64,000 bases of DNA, from positions 124,001 through 188,000 of the forward strand of contig JAIXMR010000024.1 in the NCBI GenBank assembly GCA_025677835.1. Direction: 5' to 3'. Made by a program: the position numbers and the translations under genes. The stretch is from Sporodiniella umbellata. Its lineage: Eukaryota; Mucoromycota; Mucoromycetes; Mucorales; Rhizopodaceae. Of the stretch, positions 1 to 9,643 are shown in pieces; the stretch's first letter is position 1, and each line of letters opens with the position of its first letter. The notes beneath the pieces were generated by a model. That model was not told the DNA's origin, made no database searches, and saw only the letters and a list, made by a program, of their open reading frames with translations.

Positions 1-763
1 GACCCCAAGGCGAAAGCAGACTACAACGCTCTCTTCCGGCTCTGTCCACGCGTGAATGCGGATCTCAACAGCCGGCTGATGAAGTTAACCCATGCCTTGG
101 TGGTTAATATCATGCTGGAGGACGCCGAACAGGATGAAGGCCCTGAGGAAGACGACGAGACAGAGGCTAACGATACTGACTGGGCGTCTGAAGACGAACG
201 CCAGATCGATACCAAGCACAGTAGCCCAGCTTCGACCCCACCGCATTCAGCGCCCAACTCGGCACCCAACTCGGCGCCTAGCTCGCCCGTGCTTAGCCGG
301 TCTTCGTCCGCGTCCTCCATCACCTCCATCTTTGCCCTTGGCCGTTCAGCGGATGGACCAGAAGAGCTTGCATCGATCCCGGCCATCAAGACCTACCGCA
401 AGAGCCGGCCAAAGAAACAACCCTCGCCCTACCTGACGCTCTGTACATTGGAGGTGCCACTCGTCGTTACCTCACGCGAACATACCTGGGCTGAAAACCA
501 TCGCCCGCCTGCTTACGAAGCCGTGCAAGAACCACCCAGCTATCACTCTGCACTGGACGACCTACCGCGCGCGCCGACGTACCAAGCCCCCGAGCCCCGT
601 CACCCCACAGTGCTGGACGATCCACCGCCTGAAGCCGGGCCCAGCCAACCCCCCGCACAAAGACCTCGCCCGGCCTCGCGCCACTCGTTTTACGAAGCAA
701 CGCATGCCGCGTCCAACGTCGCCGCCAAAATGTTCTATGCCGTCTCATCCAAAGTGCCTCGCT

Positions 764-765
<2 letters not shown>
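1..765 (+). CDS. alpha-arrestin-like trafficking adaptor, C-terminal part (5' end outside window)
   Basis: The frame is open from the first base to a TAA at 763-765, giving 254 residues with no start, so the gene begins outside the window. The first ~40 residues contain a beta-strand-like pattern (RLMKLTHALVVNIML) such as ends an arrestin fold. A long acidic, Ser/Pro-rich stretch follows, then two PPxY motifs about 15 residues apart (PPAY, PPSY). PPxY motifs bind WW domains of Rsp5/Nedd4 ubiquitin ligases, and fungal alpha-arrestins use them to send plasma-membrane transporters to endocytosis. The arrestin identity is inferred from this architecture because the conserved N-terminal lobe is not visible. 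The gene is clearly more GC-rich than the middle of the window. The TAA runs directly into an A tract of about 26 nt. Confidence 0.55.
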
Positions 766-795
<30 letters not shown>

Positions 796-900
796 TATAT
801 TTTTTTTCTCATCTTTTTGATTGTACATATTCCATTTTCATTCTATCAATAAAAAAAAAAAAACATTGCATCTATTTTTTTATTTTTTTAATTTTAATGA
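765..900. repeat. A tract and AT-rich intergenic spacer
   Basis: About 26 consecutive A follow the arrestin-like stop codon, then a TA run and further A/T tracts. This short spacer separates two converging genes and must hold both 3' UTRs. An AATAAA-like polyadenylation signal lies near 848. Confidence 0.6.
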
Positions 901-3123
901 TTAAACTACAAAGACCAACACATGGCTCTCGTTCCGGCCTTCACCAAAGCCGAGGACAGGAATCCAGCGATGGGCGACCTGTTGGCCGTTCAGTTGGCAG
1001 ACGGGCGGAGGGATTGCGTGGGGTGAATGAAGATAATCACCAAGGGTAAAGTAGATGGGCGTACGGGTGGTGTGGGGACGGAAGGTGAGGTGGAGGGCGT
1101 GCGAAAGGAGTTCGAAGCGATCGAGTTCGGTACCGGGCACGATATGCGCGTTGGAACCCAAGAAGTGCAAGCCGTTGGGCGGTGGGATGTGTAAGAAGGT
1201 CTTGGTTTCGTGTACCCTGAGCTTGGTTTCGGACGAAGGGTGGTAGAAGCTAGGCTCGCAGCCAGGTGTGGTGAGATCGGTAGTGGAAAGTAGATGGGTG
1301 TCGGCGGCTGAGGGGGGTAAATAGAGCGTCTGGTCTTGATCGGAGAGGTTGGTGTAGATCGTGTAGCGTAACTCGCGTACGCCATGCTTGACCCTGAACT
1401 GGATCAGGTAGCAATCGGGTCGGAACTCGAGTACGCTCTGGACTTGCGGGACCACCTTGGGAAACGTCGCGGCGTACAGTCGATGTTCTTCTGGGCCATA
1501 GAGCGCGACATTATCTGAGCTAAAGACCAAGGCGCCCAACACGTTGTTGAGCACACAAAGCGTATGGCGTTCAGGCAAAGTCAACTTGTTTTTATGTTCG
1601 CGCAGGATCATCACGTCTGGATCGTTACCAAACATACGGTCGGACAGCGTCCAGCGGTTCAGGGTGGAAATCAGCGAGTTTGCGGTCGAGACGCGTTCCC
1701 GTACATGCATCAGCTTCAGTTTCGTATCCTCCCACCACGGCGCCACGTCTGAACCAATACGGCAGTAATCCACCTTACGAAAGGCCGATACCAACGGCAC
1801 GCCACAGCCCAACACAGACTTGTTGGGCCCCACCAGATCACGTACGAGCTCCATCGCTTCCCACATAATCTGGCCTCGGTTCTTACCCTGACGAGGCAGC
1901 ATCGCCGCCGCAAAACAAAAGTCGAGCTTGACCATATCAAAGCCCCAGTCCTGAAGGACAACATCAAAGACCTGCTTGAGATATGCTCTGGCCTCAGGCT
2001 GGTACATGTCCAGCGCGTAAAAACCGCCCCAGTTGGGACCTGCCAGCACCGGCTTATGACTGTCGGGATCCGTGATCAGCCAATCCGGGTGCTCTTTGGC
2101 CACCCGACTCTGGCATCCCACCGCATAGGGGGCCAGCCACAGACCGGCCTTGAAGCCTGCCTGATGGATGTTGGCAGCCACGGCCTTCATCCCGCTGGGG
2201 AACTTGCTGTTGATAGAGAGCCAGTCACCAATCGCGGTTTGGAAGCCATCATCGATCTGAAAGATATCAATCGGATACGCGTGTTTCTGAAGCGCCGCCA
2301 GGTTTTCCTCCACTATCTGCTCGCTTATATCACCATAGTAATTGTACCACGACGTCCAGCCGCTCACATGCGCATTGTCCTTCACCGCACGTCGATCAGG
2401 ATAGAACTCGGCGTACGTGTCCCACAGGCTCGCTTCGGCTGAAACCCCTTGCGCCACAAACACACGCACCAGCCCCACCTCGTCCCCAGCCGCCAACACC
2501 ATGCCCTGCACGTCCTTATAGATGCTCAGCCGGTTCGCATTGAAATCGCCCAGGAAATAGGTGTAGCCGTACGCTTCGGAAATAGAGCCAAAAAAGGAAA
2601 CTACGTTCTTCACGTCTCGAAAATGCGTGAAACTATTCGAGTGGATATAGCCTTGCTCACCCGTGTGCTTGAAAAAGTCATAGTCTCTAGTAAGGTGAGC
2701 GTGCTGTTATGAACTTTTTTTTTTTGAGGGGAGTTTGGCTTACCCTTGAAGGTTCATCTGCGTATACCACGCAACAGAAGAGGGAATCGCCTGGATCTTA
2801 TCGTTCACCGAAAGCTCCCGTGCCTGACTCCAGCTCTGAAACCCATTGGCCAACATGCGTTGTTCATGCAGATCGACCATGAATCCAGCATTGAATTGCA
2901 ATAGTTCGACTGACTTGAACGCCTTGAGCTTAAACTCCAGAATATAACCGCCCTTGTTGTCCGTATGACGAGAGACATTGTAACTTATCTGTAGCGCATC
3001 ATCGCTAAAAGGTGTCTGCTCGTTCACAAGCTCTTTCTTTAGCTCGTATACCTTCTGGTTCACTCGATAGCCTAGATCCAACTGAACTTGGCTGGTTTTA
3101 AATTGAGCAGGTGCAAGACTCAT
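901..3123 (-). CDS. GH36 alpha-galactosidase-like glycoside hydrolase
   Basis: Two exons, 3123-2744 and 2686-901 on the minus strand, join in phase (380 + 1786 nt) to give 721 residues. The N-terminal ~150 residues form the beta-sandwich typical of GH36, including the family pattern NGFQSWS. The (beta/alpha)8 barrel follows: GWTSWYNYYG, then FQIDDGFQ, then KLDFCF with the Asp expected to be the catalytic nucleophile, then CRIGSDVAPWW with the expected acid/base Asp. GH36 enzymes release alpha-linked galactose from melibiose, raffinose and galactomannan side chains. No signal peptide is visible at MSLAPAQF, so the enzyme is probably intracellular. The intron (2687-2743) is GT-AG. A raffinose-synthase-like activity cannot be excluded from sequence alone. 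Confidence 0.85.
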
Positions 3124-3176
3124 GAATAAAAAATAAAAGAAAAATAAGAAAGGGGGGGGGAGGATTTTATTTTATT

Positions 3177-4076
3177 TTAAAATTGCTTTTTTCGCTTTTC
3201 GTCATAGCTAAAGCCACCAGGTCCGATACAGACCAAAGACAGCAATCCGCCTGTGACACTAAGGCACTGAAAGAAATCATAACGTAAGAACTCTCGTTTA
3301 TAATAAGACTGGTGAGAAATCGACCACCAGTCGTTCACCAGAAAGTTGATGGCGCACAGAAGCATCACCAAAAAGACCGCCGACCCTTTTGCTTGAAAAC
3401 CGACAATCACCATCCCACAGGCAGCAAGTCCAATCACCGTCACCGCCTGACGTACCACACCCCATTCACCGTTCACCACAAAGCCGATAAACAGCAACAC
3501 CGTCAACACACGGCCTGCCAACTGGTAATACTTTTGACGTTCAACCGGCGAAAGCTGGGGAAGTGAAGCAAACAGCCGGGTTGATTTTTGACTCAGCATA
3601 TGTTCTGACACGCATAACAATAAACCACCAGTCACAGAAAGGTTGCGTACCAACACCATCTTTAGAGGGTCAGTTTTTGTCTATCAAACCAAACACTTAC
3701 CGGATCCAACAACAGGCCGTAAAGTAACGTCTGACTTAACGTCATCCATCCCAACACCGACACTGACAAGATCACTCGTCTTTTGAAGATAACACAGAGC
3801 GGAAATACCAGCATTGACTATCCCAGCTTTTATCAGCCAATACTCTTACTCTCCTTTACTTACCATCACACTCAAGCCTAAAAAGCTATACACAAACAGA
3901 CGAGGCAAACGTCGGATCTGACAGAGATAAAACACTTGATCGTCCCATTGCGTGCTTGTGCGTAGGCCATCTTCAAAAAAAGTGGCCACAATCAACAATC
4001 GACTGATCCAAGGTAACTGAGGCTTCACCTTTTGGCCCATCGTTTTGATATTTTCTACAAAGCAAAAGTCGTTCAT
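3177..4076 (-). CDS. SURF4: SURF4/Erv29 family ER cargo receptor
   Basis: Three exons (4076-3864, 3817-3701, 3659-3177) join in frame to 270 residues. Family patterns are clear: SRLLIVATFFEDGLR near the N-terminus, RNLSVTGGLLLCVSE in the middle, FLRYDFFQCLSVTGGLL and GPGGFSYDEKRKKQF at the C-terminus. SURF4/Erv29 are polytopic membrane proteins that load soluble secretory cargo into COPII vesicles and cycle between ER and Golgi. The terminal KRKKQF puts lysines near -3 and -4, consistent with COPI-mediated retrieval. Several hydrophobic segments are evident. Length matches the family (about 270). It is divergent from the BRCT gene, with a 413-bp intergenic region between them. Confidence 0.9.
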
Positions 4077-4255
4077 CCCAAAGATTTTATTTACAACAAC
4101 AACAACAAAAAAGAAAACAGACTTTTCTCGTTTTCACACACCCTTTTCTTTTTTTTCTATGGCTTTTTATATCTCTAAGCTTATTCTTAAATTCCTTCTC
4201 ACTTTGATTAGATTTCTTTCATGGTTAGAATTGAAAGGTCAAACTCCGGGTTTGT

Positions 4256-4297
<42 letters not shown>

Positions 4298-4489
4298 TCA
4301 CCCCCAAAAAAAATGGCCAATGTGGGAAGACGTTTTAATGATAAAAAAACCCTTTCTATTTTTTATAATGTGACTTATTCAATCGACCCTTTACTTTCAG
4401 TGGAACTGAAAACTCAAGTAGTCTTTTTGTTTTTTTTTTTTTGATTGATTGATTAATGTCATTCTAGTTGACTCATTTACTCCAAACGA
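4077..4489. promoter_or_regulatory. divergent intergenic region between SURF4 and the BRCT gene
   Basis: This 413-bp stretch holds no credible gene and must carry promoters for two divergent genes. It contains a T tract of about 34 nt (about 4257-4292) and a shorter one near 4427-4441. I saw no specific operator-like element. Confidence 0.5.
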
Positions 4490-4668
4490 ATGGAGCCCTT
4501 CCGTCTGAAGAATGCAACGTTTATATTTCAAAAGAAAACAGAAAAGAGTTATCCAACGTGCATTCGGTCACTGTACGTATGCTTTACTTTCTCTTTCTTT
4601 ATTTAAATCTCTTTAGCCTCTGTGGGTAGAAACAGCTGTCACGAACGGCTTTGTTCACCAGTAAGCAC

Positions 4669-4720
<52 letters not shown>

Positions 4721-6066
4721 TCTCTCTTTTTTTTTTTTTTTTTCTTTTTTATAGATAGACTCTTTTTAGCCCAAAATACTATTTACCCAATCAGGCCCAT
4801 TTCTTTTTATCGGGTATTGTCTTGACTTTACTTGACGTGAGTGCTTGACAGATAGCCATCGTGGCGCTTATTTTTTTTTTTTTTTTCAAGATCTCCCCGA
4901 TAGACATTGGATTGATAACAGATCAAGTCAAAAAACGTGGTGGTCAGATTAGAAACGATTTGACAGAAGATGTCACACATTTGATCTGTATTGATCCCAG
5001 AGGGGTAAGATGCAATCCAAAGACGAGAAGGTTATTTTTAAACCCCCCCCCCTCCTGGATTCTGTAGGCACAATACAAACATTGTATGGACCATCGCATT
5101 CCAGTTGTTTTACCACATTGGTTAGACGATTGTCTGAGATGGCAAGAGAGAGTGGACACAAGACCCTATCGATTTCCAGAACCTTGGGTTCAGACCATGG
5201 CGACTGTTTACCCTTACCCTAGCCTAGACACTTTACCGACTGTAGATAAAGACGTGTTAAGACACCAAACGATTTATTTCGGTCAATGTGTTGATTTGCA
5301 GCATGAGTTTCGATCCCAACTGATCCAATCTGTCAAACGCGCAGGGGCTACGGTCTCTGTGGATTACAATGGGTTGGTAACGTTAGTGATTTTAAAGTAC
5401 AGAAGCCAAGAAGCCTCGCGTGCCTGGCGGGAGCAGAAGACGGTTGCCAGTCTCTGGTGGCTTACGAACACCTTGCATCGAGGCCAGTGTCTTTCGCCGT
5501 TCCGTAGTCTACTCGATTACCCGGTGCCTAAGGCTGGGATTCCTGGTATGGAGTGCGTCTCGGTGACAATCAGCGGTTATCAAGGGGTGGCCAGAGACTT
5601 CTTGCGTCGTCTGGTGATCCACACCGGCGCCGTATTGAATCCGCTCATGGACAATCACACCACGCATCTGATCTGTGGTGACAGTCAAAGTGAAAAATAC
5701 AGAGACGCGGTCCGTCGCGGACTCCAGATTGTCAATCATCTCTGGCTCGAAGACTGTTTTTCTCGATGGACCCCACTCTCTCCCCAGCCTCGCCATCGGC
5801 ACCTCGTATCAGCTCCCGTCGCTCAATCCCATCTCTGGCCAAACAAAATCGAACTTTGGATGACACCCGAAACTACCCCGGCTACCCAACAAGGCAAACA
5901 TGCCTATCAGGTCATTGGCCTGGACGAACATGGCTCGGTTTACATTATGAAACCTAGACAGGCTGCTGTACGCGCCATTCGTGTACTACACTCCATCGTC
6001 ATGCCAGATGTCAACGCCTATGAAAAAGAAAGTCGACTGCCATCCAAAAAAAAGCAAAGAACCTGA
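4490..6066 (+). CDS. tandem-BRCT DNA damage response protein (Brc1/Rtt107/TopBP1-like)
   Basis: Proposed exons 4490-4576, 4617-4660, 4759-4813, 4852-5004 and 5068-6066 keep frame and give about 445 residues. BRCT hallmarks repeat: YPLWVETAVTNGFVH, then KKRGGQI...DVTHLI...IPVVLPHWLDDCL, then a segment with SLWWLTNTL, then HTTHLICGDS...VNHLWLEDCF. Tandem BRCT modules bind phosphoproteins at damaged or stalled replication forks. The third/fourth-repeat pattern resembles Brc1/Rtt107, but the exact orthologue is uncertain. A Lys-rich tail (PSKKKQRT) could be nuclear targeting. Exon 4 encodes a run of Phe from a T tract at about 4871-4886; a splice acceptor at 4889-4890 in the same phase could remove it. 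The stop is 24 bp from the end of convergent PSF3. Confidence 0.72.
4669..4740. repeat. CT dinucleotide microsatellite plus T tract inside an intron
   Basis: A run of about 28 CT units (about 4669-4727) is followed by a T tract, all inside intron 2 of the BRCT gene. It forms an extended polypyrimidine tract ahead of the acceptor near 4757. Confidence 0.85.
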
Positions 6067-6089
6067 ACCTACTTTTATTATGATTATTC

Positions 6090-6611
6090 TTATTGATTTC
6101 CAATATCTACACTCTCAATCTTATAGATTGCTCTATTCAACCACTGCCTAAAGTTAGCCGCACTCTCTTGTCCAGATTTATATACTAAAAAAAGAAACCA
6201 TCTTTAGCCCATATCTAAATATACAAATAAAACAACACTTGCAGTCTTTTTCTGTATGGTCCAGTTTTTGAATGAATTCTTGTCCCGCTACACTGCCTGA
6301 GGATTGGGAATAATTCATAATATTCTTAATCCGTTGTTTGAAAGCCTAGAGACAGCGTGAATCGTCCGATTAAAAACCATTTCTTTTTACTTTTTGTAAT
6401 ACGCCCGGTAGCTCGGGGTCCTCTACAAAATCTACCAACTTGACTCCAAATTCGTAAAAATAAGGTCCCAACGATCGAAAGTCAACCGTCTCTGGGCTTG
6501 CCACCAGCATATTTCTTACACGCGTGCCATAGGTTCTAGGCATCTCAATAGCGATCAAATTCCTGTGCTCATCTCAAACTGTCAGTGGAATCCATCATTA
6601 TCATTAAAATC

Positions 6612-6648
<37 letters not shown>

Positions 6649-6688
6649 CTCTCGAGTGGCTGTGCTACAAGAATCAATCAATGGCCTG

Positions 6689-6719
<31 letters not shown>

Positions 6720-7025
6720 GGGGTTGGTTTTTACGTATACTGTGCCAAAGGCTTTGCAACCCAATAGGGCAATTCGACTCGAGTATTGCGTGGCACCTAC
6801 AGATTTTTATTAGAAATCCATTCTAATAGAAAAGAAAAAAAAGGACTTTTCTACCGCAACATCGTCTCCAGACAGATTCGCTTTCTTGTCAAAATCACAC
6901 AAGACTGTGCAGGGCACTTTCTAGAAACAAAACAATCAGCCTCTCCTTGCTTGGTGTTTCCTTTCAGTCTTTACAGTATGTTCGGCTAGTATGTTGTCAA
7001 TGTTGTAATAATCGTCTAATTCCAT
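6090..7025 (-). CDS. PSF3: GINS complex subunit Psf3
   Basis: Seven exons can be joined with frame preserved throughout: 7025-6975, 6920-6855, 6796-6741, 6664-6650, 6562-6391, 6345-6243 and 6184-6090 (558 nt, 185 residues; family about 190-215). Family patterns: DDYYNIDNILAEHTKVPC at the N-terminus, RVELPYWVAKPLA, then IAIEMPRTYGTRVRNM, then SLGPYFYEFG, then FIQKLDHTEKDLYKSG. Psf3 with Sld5, Psf1 and Psf2 forms GINS, which activates the Mcm2-7 helicase with Cdc45. Two oddities: exon 4 is only 15 nt, and intron 6 appears to use a GC donor (GCAAGT, from 6242). Earlier exons lie in AT-rich DNA where no long ORF is visible. It lies tail-to-tail with the BRCT gene. Confidence 0.88.
6609..6646. repeat. 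TA microsatellite in a PSF3 intron
   Basis: An uninterrupted TA run occupies most of the intron between the 15-nt exon and exon 5 of PSF3. Confidence 0.9.
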
Positions 7026-7138
7026 CGCTAAAAACACACACCAAAAAAATAAAATAAAACAAACCAATAAACGCACATCAAAATTTATATCCAAATGAAA
7101 CCGCGTACATTCAAAACGCGACTTTTATTTTTTATGGG

Positions 7139-8700
7139 TTAAAAAAGATCGTACTACCAAAACAGAAATAAGAAACTAAACAAATCGTCAATCCACTTAC
7201 GAAATAATCTAAACCTTGGCCTACTTCCCAAAGAGCCAAACCCACTAAGAAAAAAAAAAAAGTAAGTATCGTTCTAGACATGGCTTTTTGTATTTTACCT
7301 CCATAATCTTCAGCAAGACGTATTCTGTTCTTGATAGACTATCGATCCAATGAGTTCCAAACACAGCTTTTCTTCCTGTTTCTTACCCTAAGAGTCGGCA
7401 TCCAAACAATCCCCTGTTTGATGCCATCCTCATCGTAATCGATAAACCAAGCCTCTTGGCTTTCTTTGTCCCAATTCAATTCCTCATTCTCATCCACCGG
7501 GTCGCCTTCCATAAACAACTCATCCTGTCGAGGCACCGACAGTTTTTCTACCACGGTTTTCATCACCAAAGGCTCTGGGGTTCTTGTCAAAAGATAAGAG
7601 ACAGCATACATATTCAGTCCAACCATCAACTTGTGTCGGTTACTTTCAGTCGTCATCGACTCTATATTGTCCATAATCCATTCAATCGGTGCACTGGGTC
7701 CTCCATGACTACCAAAAATCAGAAAAAAAGAAGGAGAGAAATCGGCCACTTACGGATCATGGCTTGAATAATCATAAGTCATCAAACTGAACTTGTCAAC
7801 GTATTGAGCCATACCTTCGAATGCTTCAGCTGTCATGATCTGTCGATGTTGATCGGAGAGTAAAGAGGGAAGGACTACCACCAGCCGTTGACCTTTGGCA
7901 TGCAATCCAGAGGAGAGTTGACTTAGAAAGTATTGAAAATAGGCAGGGTAGCCACATTCAAGTACAATGCCATCAAATCCGTATTGACTAGCCAAACAAT
8001 GTTAAATACACCCCCTCTTTTTTTCTTGGTGATATGCTTACTCTACTTGATGTTGAATTTGTTTGGCTAAAAGTTCGGATTCTTCCTTACTACTCACAAA
8101 GTCTCTTAGATCCTCTCCGGTCCATCCTCGAAATTGAAATCTGGGTACAATCCATCCTTTTTTAGCTTCCTTGTCCTTGACTTCAGCCATCCACTGTTTA
8201 TTTCTTGTAAGTTCTCTCTACCCTGTCGTTTCTTTACTTACTCCCAAATCAACATCGTGCTCTCCATCAAAGTCAAATTGCTTGGGCGATCTAAAAACCC
8301 ATCAGGCATCATCCTATCCTCTTTTTCCTATTTACCTTCTTTGGATATAATACCAAACAGGGGATACACTTTTTTTTTCAATAAAATCGGATCAGAATAA
8401 AATAAAACAACAACATACGTACTAGTCAAATTTCCCTTTAAATTCCTTGACAATGTCATAACCTAAACAAACGCGTTTTAATCCCACTGTCTTTTAAAGC
8501 AACACCTTACCTCGATTGTTCCAAGGGGTAACATAGGCCAGTGTCTCTCCTTTGAAATGTTTCGAATGAGCCTTTAATCGGTTGGGCTGATGGTTGTTCT
8601 TCAGAATGGTTTGCACATTAAGTGAATTCACATTGGTTGACCAGCGTGGATCACCCATACAAAAAGGAGCTAGACTTAATATCAATAGCAACAGCTTCAT
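7139..8700 (-). CDS. CHID1: CHID1-type chitinase-domain-containing (GH18-like) secreted protein
   Basis: About eight exons. The first encodes a hydrophobic signal peptide (MKLLLLILSLAPFCMG). Matches to the animal CHID1 pattern run in order: ETLAYVTPWNNRGYD, KFDYVSPVWYYIQRR, IVPRFQFRGWTGEDL, YGFDGIVLECG, KFSLMTYDYSSHDPGGPSAP and ALWEVGQGLDYF. The final exon supplies only YDLF and a stop, mirroring the animal C-terminus YDLL. CHID1 is a GH18-fold protein of the secretory/lysosomal system, reported as a saccharide-binding lectin; the usual GH18 DxxDxDxE catalytic motif is not apparent here (EC..GY in its place), so enzymatic activity is doubtful. It lies just upstream of, and in the same orientation as, PSF3, with a 113-bp gap. 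Confidence 0.85.
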
Positions 8701-9449
8701 TTATAATGGTAGAAAGCAAGAAAACCTAGTAAAAAAAAAAAAAAAAAAAAGAAATATATATATATATATATATACACACACTATCATGCAATGCACAGGC
8801 TTCGATTTCGGAGTAACAGCACTGTATCACACATACATACACACATATATATATACATACTGTGTCCACAGAAAAGAATAGGCGTCAGGTTCAATCGAGG
8901 CTTTGGTCGTTCAAAAGTGAAAAACACGCTGGTCTGTTTTTTGTGTTCTTTCTTGAACAAAAGCATGGATTCAAGTCTCACTTTTGAAATCAATGCATCG
9001 GCTTTGGTCTTTTCTCTCGTAGACCCAATCCTGCTCCAAGTCCGTGTCTTGAAACATCTTTGCATTCGATACTCACCGTGCTTGCTTTCTCCAAAAGGCA
9101 TGACGTACTCGTGAAGTATAATAAAGATAAATCAATGTTGGATAAATTAGGCTACTTGCCAAAAAAAAAAAAAAAAAAAAAACAGTATAAAAGACACACT
9201 TTTTTTCTTTTTCTTTTTTTTTTTTTGGGTAGGCCTTTGACAACCAAAGGAAGCTACAAAAGTAGCTATAATAACTTGTGATATGTAATTCTCAAGTTGT
9301 GCTATGGCTTTTATTTTGGTTTGCGGTACTGCTTAGCAGAAACACCCATCCTAAAGTAAACCCTAAAGTACTTGGTATATATGTAAAAAAAAAACATATT
9401 TACTACCCGGCTTTTTTTTTTTTTTTGGAAAGGCTGTGTTTTTTTTTTT

Positions 9450-9481
<32 letters not shown>

Positions 9482-9643
9482 TTTTTTAACCTCATCGAGG
9501 TTAAAACTCCAAGACTTGAATGAAAAATCATACAGAAATAACTTGTAGTCTTTGATTGACTCTACAGTATTTCAGGCTAGAAATAGAGTGCTTTGAATAG
9601 GGTTGTTTGTGCCTGAGTTAATTTATTGAAACTACAGTGACGA
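8701..9643. other. gene-free intergenic region
   Basis: About 940 bp between the CHID1 start and the stop of the next minus-strand gene. It contains a TA microsatellite (8755-8773), CA/TA mixed repeats near 8830-8860, an A tract near 9161-9181 and two long T tracts (9413-9426, 9438-9487). Short ORFs here are low-complexity and I do not consider them genes. Confidence 0.6.
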
